Shown: positions 1-8,521 of the stretch, piece after piece | How the letters are laid out: each line of letters opens with the position of its first letter | Numbering within the stretch: the first letter of the stretch is position 1 | NCBI RefSeq assembly: GCF_001758785.1 | Contig: NZ_LROM01000096.1 | Span: 1-64,000, forward strand | DNA length: 64,000 nucleotides | Direction: 5' to 3' | Source: Duganella phyllosphaerae | Lineage (GTDB): Bacteria; Pseudomonadota; Gammaproteobacteria; Burkholderiales; Burkholderiaceae_D | Notes under the pieces: model-generated | What the model saw: only the letters and a program-made list of their open reading frames with translations | Told to the model about the DNA's origin: nothing | The model's database searches: none | Made by a program: the position numbers and the translations under genes

Positions 1-1230
1 GAGTGCGCCGCCGAGGCCGCTGGTGACGGTGGACATGGCGTTGCCGCCGGCGGCATCGGGGGCAGCGGCGCTGGCAACCCGTTCACCGACCCGCTGTCGG
101 GCACGCCGGGCGCGGGCGGCAATGCCGCCAGCACCATCTCGCTTACCGGCGCCGCGCCGGCGGCCGGCAGCTGGAATGCGGTGATCGCCGCCGTAGGCGC
201 CGGCGGCGACCAGGGCGGAGCCGCCAACGCGCGCGCCACGGTCACTTCCAACTACGGCGCGGTCGCTGCCGCCACCGCCAACGGGGGCGGCGCCTTCTTC
301 AACCCTGGCGCGCCGGCAATCGCGCGCGCCGACGCCACATCAGCCTGGCACGCCAGCGCGGATGCAGTCGCCATGTCCGGCAGCGGCCGCTTTGGCAATA
401 CCGAACCGGCATCGGCCATCGCCCAGGCCTCGGTCAACCGCGCAGCCAGCCGGCCACCACTGCCGCCTGCCTCGCTGCTGGCGCCAGAGGCGCGCGCGCA
501 CGCGCTGGCCAGTTTCCGCGGCGGCGACGTGCTGGCGCGCAGCAGCTACAGCGACGCCAGCCTGGGCGCCGTGGTGGTGGCAACCGCCAGCTCGGCACAG
601 CCCGCCGAGTTCTACCAGCCCGAGGCTTACAGCGCTGCCAACGTGGGCGGCAACGCCTACGGCCCGTGGACGCCCGATGCCGCCACCGGCATGGTCGCCT
701 CGTACGCCAGCGCCTTGCCCGATCCGGCCTCGCTGGCGCCGCTGATGGCGGCCTCGCCCAGCATTGCGGCGGCGTTCGACGATGCACAGGTGCTGGGCGC
801 AGGCACCATGGGGGCGATGTTCTTCCCGTTTACCGCCACGGCGCAATACAGCGTACCGTTTGCCGCCGGCAGCCATTTACTGCTGGGCCTGGGACTGCCG
901 TATAACTCGGACTTCGACACCGCCAACTTCGAGTTTTCGGTCAGCAATGGCGCGACCGAACTGTACGCGGGCAGCTTCAACAACCCGGACCAGGCCGCAC
1001 TGTTCTTCTCCGATAACGTGCTCGACCTGGGTGTATTCAACACCAGCACGCTCGATTTGCTGGTGCGCTTCTCGTTCAACGGTGGCATCTATGGCTTCAG
1101 CTATGTGCTGGGCGCTGGCAATGCGCTCACGCCGGTGCCGGAACCGGGTTCCTGGCTGATGCTGGTGCTGGGACTGGCGCTACTGGCCTGGCGCGGGGGC
1201 GTATTGCGACGGCTACCCGCACGCGTTTGA
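1..1230 (+). CDS. PEP-CTERM sorting-domain protein, 5' truncated
   Basis: The frame is open from the first base, so the true start is outside the window; 409 residues are visible. The first ~130 residues are low-complexity and rich in Gly, Ala and Asn. The C-terminus is a classic PEP-CTERM signal: VPEPG at residues 379-383, a hydrophobic segment (LMLVLGLALLAW) and a basic tail ending LRRLPARV. Proteins of this class are exported and processed by an exosortase (EpsH/XrtA family), usually in exopolysaccharide-producing bacteria. I do not recognise the mature domain. The family call rests on the C-terminal signal only. Confidence 0.85.
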   Translation, partial: ECAAEAAGDGGHGVAAGGIGGSGAGNPFTDPLSGTPGAGGNAASTISLTGAAPAAGSWNAVIAAVGAGGDQGGAANARATVTSNYGAVAAATANGGGAFFNPGAPAIARADATSAWHASADAVAMSGSGRFGNTEPASAIAQASVNRAASRPPLPPASLLAPEARAHALASFRGGDVLARSSYSDASLGAVVVATASSAQPAEFYQPEAYSAANVGGNAYGPWTPDAATGMVASYASALPDPASLAPLMAASPSIAAAFDDAQVLGAGTMGAMFFPFTATAQYSVPFAAGSHLLLGLGLPYNSDFDTANFEFSVSNGATELYAGSFNNPDQAALFFSDNVLDLGVFNTSTLDLLVRFSFNGGIYGFSYVLGAGNALTPVPEPGSWLMLVLGLALLAWRGGVLRRLPARV

Positions 1231-1558
1231 TCTGGCGCAAACACCGGGCAGCGGGGTAGCCTGCAACACCCTGCTTGAAAATGCTTGCCACAAATCACGG
1301 CCCCATGACATGATCAATGTCAGACTTTTGCTTCCGGCTTCTCCGGAATGGGGCTGCAATGGATCGTGTGGTTGGCTTGTCCGCGCAACACCAGCGGCGC
1401 GCCCCGGCGCCGCGCCACACAACGCCCCCGATTACTCCTTGCATGCCGCTAGCTGTGCGCTGCATTAGCTGTACCAGCGGTCATTCCCTCTTCTTTTCCC
1501 CCTGCATGCCGTCGCCCTCAGGTTGGCAGGCATGCGCATATCCGTTTCAGGAGCGACT
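1231..1558. other. Gene-free gap before the chemoreceptor
   Basis: This 328-base gap has no convincing gene. Short open frames here lack coding character. A 17-base inverted repeat lies at 1306-1322, and a pyrimidine-rich run precedes the chemoreceptor ribosome-binding site. No clear sigma-70 promoter or terminator was found. Confidence 0.5.
1306..1322. promoter_or_regulatory. Inverted repeat TGACAT-N5-ATGTCA
   Basis: A perfect 6-5-6 palindrome, TGACATGATCAATGTCA, lies about 240 bases upstream of the chemoreceptor. It could be a regulator site, but no neighbouring regulator suggests which. Confidence 0.3.
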
Positions 1559-3487
1559 ATGTTTGCAAACATGAAGGTAGCGGTACGTCTGGCGATCGGT
1601 TTCGGCGCGGTGGTGGTGTTGCTGCTGGTGCTGTCGGCGGTGAGCCTGACGCGCATGGCGGCCATGGACCATGACATGGACTTGCTGATGGAAGACCGCT
1701 ACCCGAAGGTGATGATGGCCAACGAGGCCGCCACCCGCACCATCGACAACGGCCGCCAGGTACGCAGCATGATGCTGGCCACCAGCGACGCCGAGCGCGA
1801 CAAGTACAAGGCAGCGGCCGAGGCCAACCGGGTCAAGGTGGCGGAGGCGGTGTCCAGGCTGGACAAGCTGATCAACAGCGACAAGGGCCGCGCGCTGTAC
1901 CAGGACATCGTCGAAAAGAACAATGTGCTCAACCCGGCCTACAACCAGCTCTATGCGCTGATCAAGGAAGACCCCAAGCGTGCGCTCGAGTTTATGAAGG
2001 AAGAGTTCGTGACGATCAACAGCGCCTACCTCGCTGCGCTGGAGAACCTGGTCAAGTACCAGGTCGCGCTGATGGACGAGGAGCGCCGCATTGCCAACGA
2101 CAATTTCGAGAGCACGCGCAACCTGGTGATCGCATTATCGGCTGGCGCGGTACTCATCGCGGTGGTGCTGGCGTGGGCCATCACGGCCAGCCTGGTGCGC
2201 AGCCTCGGCGGTGAGCCTGCCTATGCGGCGCAGGTAATGCAGCGCATTTCCGATGGCGACCTGTCGAGCGAGGTCGTCACCCGGCCCGGCGACAAGGGCA
2301 GCCTGCTGTTGACGGTCAAGCAGATGGTGGCCAAGCTCAAGCAGGTGATCGACGGCCAGCGCACCGTGGTGGAAGCGGCCAATCGTGGCAACTTTGGCGC
2401 CCGCGTCGAGCTGGCCGGTTTGCAGGGCTTCCAGCGTGACATGGGCGAAGGCTTGAACCAGCTGGCCACCACCACCGGCGCCAGTATCGACGACGTGGTG
2501 CGGGTGATGGGCGCCATGTCCGACGGCGACCTCACGCAAACCATCGACAAGCCGTACGAAGGCGCGTTCGGCGAACTGAAAAAATACGCCAACACCACCG
2601 TGGCCAAGCTGGCGCAGGTGGTGTCGGAAGTAAACGCCAATGCCGAAGGACTGGCGGCCGCTTCCGAGCAAGTCAGTGCGACGGCCAACTCGCTGGCGCA
2701 GGCCGCCAGCGAACAGGCGGCCGGGGTGGAAGAGACGTCGGCCTCGGTGGAACAGATGACCGCGTCGGTGGCGCAAAACACCGACAACGCCAAGGTCACC
2801 GACGCCATGGCCAGCCGCGCAGCCGTTGAAGCGACCGAAGGGGGCGAAGCGGTGCGTTCGACGGTGTCGGCCATGAAGCAGATCGCCGCCAAGGTCCTGA
2901 TCATCGACGACATCGCCTATCAGACCAATTTGCTGGCCTTGAACGCCGCCATCGAAGCGGCGCGCGCGGGCGAACACGGCAAGGGTTTTGCGGTGGTGGC
3001 GGCCGAAGTGCGCAAGCTGGCCGAGCGTAGCCAGGTCGCCGCCCAGGAAATCGGCGAAGTGGCCACCAGCAGCGTGAGCCTGGCCGAGCAGGCCGGCCAG
3101 ATGCTGGGCGCGATGGTGCCCAATATCCGCAAGACGTCCGACCTGGTGCAGGAAATTACGTCGGCCTCCGAAGAGCAGTCGGCCGGCCTGGCGCAAATCA
3201 ATTCCGCCATCGCCCAGCTGAGCCAGACCACCCAGCAAAACGCCGCCGGCTCCGAACAACTGGCGTCCACCGCAGAACAGATGAGCAGCCAGGCCGAGGA
3301 GTTGCAGCAGGCGATGAGTTTCTTCCGGGTCGCCGGCAGCGTAAGAAGCCCCGGCGCCGCATCGGGCAATCCCGGCGCCAGTAGACACCAGGCACGCCCG
3401 GCTGCGGCTGCACGCAACATCGCAGCGCCACGCCAACAGGAGTTCGCCTCGACCGGGCCGGATGAATCGAAGTTCGTGCGGTACTAA
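1559..3487 (+). CDS. Methyl-accepting chemotaxis protein (4HB-type, tandem HAMP-like linker)
   Basis: A 642-residue membrane chemoreceptor that relays a periplasmic signal to CheA/CheW. The ATG at 1559 follows an AGGAG box with good spacing, so it is preferred over the upstream in-frame start at 1523. TM1 is at about residues 8-28, followed by a helical periplasmic sensor resembling 4HB_MCP, then TM2 at about 190-212. A HAMP domain and a second HAMP-like stretch (around 'GAMSDGDL') lead into the signalling domain. Its hairpin reads '[20 protein letters not shown]' and then '[20 protein letters not shown]'. The tail is Pro/Ala-rich and lacks a NWETF-like pentapeptide. The gene is monocistronic and the ligand is unknown. 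Confidence 0.93.
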   Translation: MFANMKVAVRLAIGFGAVVVLLLVLSAVSLTRMAAMDHDMDLLMEDRYPKVMMANEAATRTIDNGRQVRSMMLATSDAERDKYKAAAEANRVKVAEAVSRLDKLINSDKGRALYQDIVEKNNVLNPAYNQLYALIKEDPKRALEFMKEEFVTINSAYLAALENLVKYQVALMDEERRIANDNFESTRNLVIALSAGAVLIAVVLAWAITASLVRSLGGEPAYAAQVMQRISDGDLSSEVVTRPGDKGSLLLTVKQMVAKLKQVIDGQRTVVEAANRGNFGARVELAGLQGFQRDMGEGLNQLATTTGASIDDVVRVMGAMSDGDLTQTIDKPYEGAFGELKKYANTTVAKLAQVVSEVNANAEGLAAASEQVSATANSLAQAASEQAAGVEETSASVEQMTASVAQNTDNAKVTDAMASRAAVEATEGGEAVRSTVSAMKQIAAKVLIIDDIAYQTNLLALNAAIEAARAGEHGKGFAVVAAEVRKLAERSQVAAQEIGEVATSSVSLAEQAGQMLGAMVPNIRKTSDLVQEITSASEEQSAGLAQINSAIAQLSQTTQQNAAGSEQLASTAEQMSSQAEELQQAMSFFRVAGSVRSPGAASGNPGASRHQARPAAAARNIAAPRQQEFASTGPDESKFVRY

Positions 3488-3528
3488 TTCAGCCCCCCAC
3501 CTACCCGGATGGTTACACTTTAATAGCA

Positions 3529-3557
3529 TAGACGTAGTCACAATTCCTGATTATAAT
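3529..3557 (+). promoter_or_regulatory. Sigma-70-like promoter of the siderophore receptor
   Basis: A perfect TATAAT lies at 3552-3557. A weak -35 (TAGACG, 4/6) lies 17 bases upstream at 3529-3534. A Fur-like box overlaps the expected transcription start. Confidence 0.5.
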
Positions 3558-3558
3558 T

Positions 3559-3577
3559 GCGAGTGATTATCATTTAG
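3559..3577. promoter_or_regulatory. Fur-box-like operator
   Basis: The core GTGATTATCATTT matches about 12 of 19 positions of the Fur consensus GATAATGATAATCATTATC. It lies immediately downstream of the -10 and 25 bases before the receptor start, where Fe-Fur would block transcription. Regulation is inferred. Confidence 0.55.
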
Positions 3578-3601
3578 ATTGCTCACCATTCAGGAGTTGT
3601 G

Positions 3602-5863
3602 ATGTTCCACCGCGCAGGCAAACCATTTTCATCCATGCCAGCCATGCGCCCCGTGCGCCTGGCGGCCCGACTGGCACTGCTCTGCGCGAGCGCGGCCATC
3701 ACGTTCCCGCTCGCCCACGCTGCCGATGCTGCCGATGCTGCCGATGCCGTGGCGCCAGCGCGTGCCGATGGCGACCGCGACGCGCTGCTGCCCACCGTGA
3801 CCGTCACCGGTACCAGCGACCGTGTCACCACCGAGAACTCTGGCTCGTTCGGCAGCCGCAAGACGTCGATCGTCAAGGGCCTGGAGTCGGTACGCGAGAT
3901 TGCGCAGCCGGTCACCGTGCTCACGCGCCAGTTCATCGAAGACCGCGCGCTGCTCAACCTGACCGACCTGATGCTGGCCACGCCCGGCATCGCGGTCGAT
4001 TACACCGACAGCGAACGCATCACCTATCACTCGCGCGGCTACCAGATCGACGCCATGCAGATCGACGGCCTGACCATCACCCAGGGCGGCTCGGCCTTTG
4101 CCCAGCCCGATGCGGCCGTGCTCGACCGCGTGGAAGTGCTGCGCGGCGCGTCGGGCATGTTGCGCGGCTCGGGCAATCCGTCGGCTACCGTCAACCTGAT
4201 GCGCAAGCGCCCCACGCGCGACTTCCAGGCGTCCGCCACGGCCGTGCTCGGCTCGTGGGACCGGCGCCGTGCCGAAGGCGATATCGCGGGCGCCCTCAAC
4301 GATGCCGGCACCGTGCGCGCGCGCCTGGTAGCGGTCAGGGAGAAGAAGGACTCGTTCCAGAAGGCGATGCAGGAAGACCGCCAGGTGCTGTACGGCGTGG
4401 TGGAAGCGGACCTGTCGTCCGACACCCTGCTCACGGCCAGCCTGCAGCGCACCGAGCTGGATGCCACCGGCGCGTGGGGCGGCATGCCGGCCAAGCTGGA
4501 CGGCTCGTCGATGAACCTGCCGCGCGACACCTTTCTCGGCGCCTCGTGGAACCGCTGGAACCGCGCCAACGAGCAGGCTTTCGTGGAACTCGAGCACCGC
4601 TTCGACAATGGCTGGAGCGCCAAGGCCAGCGCCGGCTACCTGCACCTGAAAATGGATCCGAACGGCTTCAAGCAGTCGTACATCGCCCGTCCCACCGGCA
4701 GCAAGGACGATTACCTGTTCGGCGTGACCACGTCGCAATACACGGGCGACGACAGCCAGCAGGACAATTACTCGCTCAGCGCCAACGGCCCGTTCACGCT
4801 GCTGGGCCGCCAGCACAAGCTGGTAGTGGGCGCGGAAACGCTGCGCACGCGCACGGTCGCCACGGCCGGGCTGGGCAACCAGTTCCCGCTCAATAACATC
4901 GACATCCGCAACTGGGATCCGTACAGCACCTACCCGGAAAACGACCTGGTCACGGTCAACACCTTGCAGCCGACCTTTGTCCAGCAGCAGGGCGTGTATG
5001 CCACCACCAGCCTGTCGCTGATGGACTCGCTCACGGCGCTGGCCGGCGTGCGCCTGAGCTGGTACGAGTACCGCGCCCCGGCGGCCCCTGCCACCAGCTA
5101 CAAGGTGGAGCGCCAGACCACGCCGTTCGTGGGCCTGGTGTACGACATCACGAAAAAGCTCAACGCCTACGTCAGTTATACCGAAATCTTCACGCCGCAG
5201 AACGTCAAGGACGTCAACAACAATATGCTCAAGCCGATCACCGGCGAAGACTACGAGGCGGGCCTGAAAGGCGAATTCTTCGGCGGCAAGCTCAACGCAT
5301 CGGCCGGCATCTTCCGCATCAACAACGTCGGTCGCGCCGTGGAAGACTCGACCGGACCGGCCACCTGCGCGCCGTCGAACCCGACGGGCCGCTGCCGCAT
5401 TGCCGGCGGCAAGACCGAGAGCCAAGGCTGGGAAGCGGAGCTGTCGGGCGAGCTGATGCCCGGCTGGAGCATCCAGGGCGGCTACACCAACACCCGCACC
5501 AAGTACGTGGTCGATACCGCCGCCAACACCAACCAGCCGCTGCGCGCGATCGATCCGCGCCACCAGTTGCGCTTCTTCAGCAACTACCGCCTGGCCGGCC
5601 TGCTCAAGGGCTGGACCGTGGGCGGCGGCGCCAACATCCAGAGCGACGCCACCGTCACCGGCAGCGGCCTGTCCGCGCGCCAGGGTGGCTACTCGGTGCT
5701 CAACGCCATGGCCGGCTACCGCTTCAACGACCGCTACTCGGTGCAAATCAACGTCAACAATCTCGCCGACAAGACTTACTACAAGCGCTTTGCCCCGACC
5801 GGCCTGGCCTATTACTACGGCGATCCGCGCAACGTGGTGGTGACCTTGCGCGCGGCGTTGTAA
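3602..5863 (+). CDS. TonB-dependent siderophore receptor
   Basis: A 753-residue outer-membrane receptor of the FhuE/FpvA-like group for ferric siderophore uptake. The ATG at 3602 is spaced correctly from AGGAG (3592-3596); a GTG at 3599 is too close. A signal peptide ends near '...FPLAHA', followed by three tandem Ala-Ala-Asp repeats. The plug domain includes 'LPTVTVTGT', 'SVREIAQPVTVLTRQFIEDR' and 'YHSRGYQIDAMQIDGL'. The rest is a 22-strand barrel with a canonical end ('GDPRNVVVTLRAAL'). No N-terminal STN signalling domain is present, so FecIR-type surface signalling is unlikely. The Fur-like box upstream fits iron repression. A second receptor of the same type lies at 28029-30236. The cognate siderophore is unknown. 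Confidence 0.92.
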   Translation: MFHRAGKPFSSMPAMRPVRLAARLALLCASAAITFPLAHAADAADAADAVAPARADGDRDALLPTVTVTGTSDRVTTENSGSFGSRKTSIVKGLESVREIAQPVTVLTRQFIEDRALLNLTDLMLATPGIAVDYTDSERITYHSRGYQIDAMQIDGLTITQGGSAFAQPDAAVLDRVEVLRGASGMLRGSGNPSATVNLMRKRPTRDFQASATAVLGSWDRRRAEGDIAGALNDAGTVRARLVAVREKKDSFQKAMQEDRQVLYGVVEADLSSDTLLTASLQRTELDATGAWGGMPAKLDGSSMNLPRDTFLGASWNRWNRANEQAFVELEHRFDNGWSAKASAGYLHLKMDPNGFKQSYIARPTGSKDDYLFGVTTSQYTGDDSQQDNYSLSANGPFTLLGRQHKLVVGAETLRTRTVATAGLGNQFPLNNIDIRNWDPYSTYPENDLVTVNTLQPTFVQQQGVYATTSLSLMDSLTALAGVRLSWYEYRAPAAPATSYKVERQTTPFVGLVYDITKKLNAYVSYTEIFTPQNVKDVNNNMLKPITGEDYEAGLKGEFFGGKLNASAGIFRINNVGRAVEDSTGPATCAPSNPTGRCRIAGGKTESQGWEAELSGELMPGWSIQGGYTNTRTKYVVDTAANTNQPLRAIDPRHQLRFFSNYRLAGLLKGWTVGGGANIQSDATVTGSGLSARQGGYSVLNAMAGYRFNDRYSVQINVNNLADKTYYKRFAPTGLAYYYGDPRNVVVTLRAAL
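3719..3745 (+). repeat. Three tandem 9-base repeats
   Basis: GCTGCCGAT is repeated three times in frame and encodes Ala-Ala-Asp x3 just after the receptor signal peptide. Copy-number change would lengthen the linker without a frameshift. Confidence 0.8.
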
Positions 5864-5895
5864 GCGCTGGCCTGGAACGCAGCGCCTGCCTGGCG

Positions 5896-5923
5896 CTGAC
5901 GGCTGGCCGGGTTGCTCTATAAT
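5896..5923 (+). promoter_or_regulatory. Promoter abutting the DUF2946 start codon
   Basis: A perfect TATAAT lies at 5918-5923, with a weak -35 (CTGACG, 4/6) at 5896-5901 and a 16-base spacer. Only six bases separate the -10 from the ATG at 5930, so the transcript would start at or next to the start codon. Confidence 0.5.
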
Positions 5924-5929
5924 CGGGCC

Positions 5930-6331
5930 ATGTTTTACTCCCTCGCCCGCCGCCGTCTGACGCTCTGGATCGCCATGCTGGCCATCCTGTTCAGTGCGCT
6001 CGCGCCGGCGGTATCGCAGGCACTGGCCGTCAACCGGGCCAGCGCCGGCTGGGCAGAAATCTGTACCGCTGCCGGCAGCAAGCTGGTCCAGCTCGGTGTC
6101 GAACAGCCCGGCGGCCAGCCGCAGCCGGCCTCCGATCCGCTTTCTCACCACCTGAAAAACTGCCCGTACTGCGCCGCCCATGCCGGCGGTCCGGCGCTGG
6201 CGCCACCGCCGGCCATCGTGTTTGCCGTGCTCGGTGGCCACGACGTTTTCCCGCTGCTGTTCTACACCGCCCCGAGCGTGCAGTTCGCGTGGTCACCGGC
6301 CGCCCCGCGCGGTCCACCCGCCCTCGTGTAG
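5930..6331 (+). CDS. DUF2946 family protein
   Basis: A small 133-residue exported or membrane protein. It has an N-terminal hydrophobic segment ('LTLWIAMLAILFSALAPAVSQAL') and the central 'NCPYC' motif of the DUF2946 family, followed by His- and Pro-rich sequence. In other proteobacteria DUF2946 genes commonly accompany copper-type TonB receptors. Here a TonB receptor begins 58 bases downstream on the same strand, so an operon with a role in metal handling is plausible. No Shine-Dalgarno sequence precedes the ATG. The function is inferred only from family and context. Confidence 0.75.
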   Translation: MFYSLARRRLTLWIAMLAILFSALAPAVSQALAVNRASAGWAEICTAAGSKLVQLGVEQPGGQPQPASDPLSHHLKNCPYCAAHAGGPALAPPPAIVFAVLGGHDVFPLLFYTAPSVQFAWSPAAPRGPPALV

Positions 6332-6389
6332 TGCTTCTTCGCGCATCCCGCCTGGCCGGGATGCTATGCCAGACTACACAGGAACAATC

Positions 6390-8396
6390 ATGCACAAGGT
6401 AATTATGAAGCACGCGCTCGTCTGCGCGGTGCTGGGTTCGGCCGTCGCCACGGTACAGGCGCAGGAAGAGTCGACGCTCATGCTCGGCAAGATGGAACGA
6501 GTGGAAATCAGCGCCCAGCGCACCGGGCCGCTGTCGGCGCGCAACGTCCTCAGTTCGGTCGATGTGCTGGGACCACAGCTGTTGCAAGACCAGCAGGTGC
6601 AGCACGCATGGGAATTGTTTGCGCGCGCACCGGGCGTGATGCTCACCCAATTCCGGCAAGGTAACGAATCGGGCAAGCTGTCGTTTCGCGGCTTTAACGG
6701 CGAGGGCGAGGTCAACGCGGTCAAGCTACTGATCGATGGCATTCCGGCCAACGACAACGCCGGCGGCATGCCGTTCCTCGACATGCTGTTCCCGCTCGAG
6801 ATCACCGGCATCGAGATCGTGCGCGGCACCAACGACCCGCGCTACGGGTTGCACAATATCGCCGGCAACGCCAACGTCACCACGCGCAGCGGCGGCAACG
6901 AGGGGCAGGCGCGGATCAGCTATGGCAGCTTCGGCACGCGCGAGGTGCAGGTGGCGCAAGGCATCGAGCACGGCAACTGGTCGCAGAACTATTTTTTGGG
7001 CTATGTCGACTCGAACGGCTACCGCGATAATTCTGCGTTCAAAAAATACACGGTCAGTGGCAAGTGGTTCTACACCAGCGACGACGGCCGCACCCGCAGC
7101 GGCCTGTCGGTCCGCCACACCGAAGGCGACGGCGACGAGGCCGGCTACCTTGAGGCGCGCGATGCGCGCAGTCATCCGACCAGCGCCTACGACTACGCCA
7201 GCTCGACCGGTGGCAACCGCGCCATGACCCAGGCCAGCGTGCAGCTCGACCACAAGGTCGATGGCGCCTGGTCGCTGGCGACCAAGGCCTATGTCAACAC
7301 GGTGCGCGACCAGCGCTGGCTGCGCTACGCGGTGACGGCATCGCAGCAGGAGCGCATGATCGACGAGCGCCACGTGGGCCTGATCGCCAGCGCCACGTAC
7401 CGGCCATCGGCGCTGCTGGCGCTGGAAACGGGCGTGAGCGCCGAGCACCAGAACGATCGCAGTCCGCGCTACAACACGGTGGACCAGGTGCGGGTGGCCG
7501 CCATGCGCGACCAGCGCTTCCGCTTCGACACCTATGGCGCCTACGTGCAGGCCGTGTGGCAGCCAGTGGCCGGCCTGAAGGTGATACCGGGCTACCGGGT
7601 CGATCAAGTGGATGGGTCGTTCAACGATCCGTCGAAAGGTGTGCGCTACGCCATCGAGGATTACGGCCTGATTCGCCAGCCCAAGCTCAGCGCCGTGTAC
7701 GCGCTGGGCGAGGGCGCCAGCGTGTACGGCAACTGGGGCCGCACCTTCCAGGTGGGGGCAGGCGCGGCGGCCTATCGCAGCACGGCCGCTTCGCTGCGGC
7801 CATCGATCAACGAGGGTTGGGAAGGCGGGGTGAAGTTCGCCGCCAGCGAATGGCTCGATGGCCGGGTGGCGCTATGGCGGCAGGATGCATCGGGCGAGGT
7901 CAAGCGTCGGCTCAATGATCCGGCGGGCGGCTCCGACAACCTGGGCCGCACCCGGCGCCAGGGCGCCGATCTGCAACTGAACGCCCGCACCAGCGCCAGC
8001 GGCAACGCCTGGCTCAGCTACTCGCTGCAACGCTCGCGCATCATCGAACCCGACCCGGCGGCGCCAGCGACGCTGGGCAAGCAGATCGACCACGTGCCGC
8101 GCACCTTGTACTCGGCTGGTTACGACTGGCAGGTGGCTGCCGCCCTCAAGGTGTCGGCATGGGCAAGCGGGCAGGGCGGCTACTTCCTCACCACGGCCAA
8201 CACCGGCAACACCTGGGGCGCCTATACGCTGCTCAACCTGGGCGCGTCGTACCGCGTCTCGCCACAAGTGACAATTGAGGTGCAAGTAAAAAACCTGGCC
8301 AACCGGTACTACGAATATGTCTGGCAAAACGACCAGACCCGCCATGCTCCGGGCGACGGCCGCGCCATCTATTTAGCGGCCGCTTTCACCCTGTAA
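6390..8396 (+). CDS. TonB-dependent receptor (substrate unknown, possibly copper)
   Basis: A 668-residue outer-membrane receptor. AGGAAC precedes the ATG at 6390; another in-frame ATG at 6405 is also possible. The signal peptide ends near 'VATVQAQ'. The plug contains 'VEISAQRTGPLSARNVLSSV', 'LSFRGFNGEGEVNAVKLLID' and 'EIVRGTNDPRYG'. The barrel ends with 'AIYLAAAFTL'. It differs from the two siderophore receptors in this window. Pairing with DUF2946 suggests a copper-related substrate, but the sequence does not prove it. An AT-rich repeat region follows the stop. Confidence 0.87.
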   Translation: MHKVIMKHALVCAVLGSAVATVQAQEESTLMLGKMERVEISAQRTGPLSARNVLSSVDVLGPQLLQDQQVQHAWELFARAPGVMLTQFRQGNESGKLSFRGFNGEGEVNAVKLLIDGIPANDNAGGMPFLDMLFPLEITGIEIVRGTNDPRYGLHNIAGNANVTTRSGGNEGQARISYGSFGTREVQVAQGIEHGNWSQNYFLGYVDSNGYRDNSAFKKYTVSGKWFYTSDDGRTRSGLSVRHTEGDGDEAGYLEARDARSHPTSAYDYASSTGGNRAMTQASVQLDHKVDGAWSLATKAYVNTVRDQRWLRYAVTASQQERMIDERHVGLIASATYRPSALLALETGVSAEHQNDRSPRYNTVDQVRVAAMRDQRFRFDTYGAYVQAVWQPVAGLKVIPGYRVDQVDGSFNDPSKGVRYAIEDYGLIRQPKLSAVYALGEGASVYGNWGRTFQVGAGAAAYRSTAASLRPSINEGWEGGVKFAASEWLDGRVALWRQDASGEVKRRLNDPAGGSDNLGRTRRQGADLQLNARTSASGNAWLSYSLQRSRIIEPDPAAPATLGKQIDHVPRTLYSAGYDWQVAAALKVSAWASGQGGYFLTTANTGNTWGAYTLLNLGASYRVSPQVTIEVQVKNLANRYYEYVWQNDQTRHAPGDGRAIYLAAAFTL

Positions 8397-8416
8397 AACC
8401 GTCAAAAACACCGCTG

Positions 8417-8490
8417 AGAATAAATGTTTTATATCGTTTATATAGAATAAATAGTTTATTTCGTATAAACAGTATATATAAATATTTACG
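8417..8490. repeat. AT-rich repeat region shared with the parA leader
   Basis: This tract lies between convergent genes and is made of TTTAT/ATAAAC words. On the minus strand it reads AAACGATATAAA (plus 8428-8439) and GTTTATACGAAATAAAC (plus 8454-8470). These match the parA leader at 56364-56375 (12/12) and 56378-56394 (15/17). Confidence 0.6.
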
Positions 8491-8521
8491 GGGCGTTTTT
8501 ATGGCCGTTTTTGTTGTCAAT

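Noticed and set aside
3629-6241. 870-codon minus-strand open frame opposite the first siderophore receptor
   Set aside because: It is a long shadow frame caused by high GC in third positions. Its composition (Arg, Gly, His, Gln-rich) matches no protein, while the plus strand encodes a canonical receptor.
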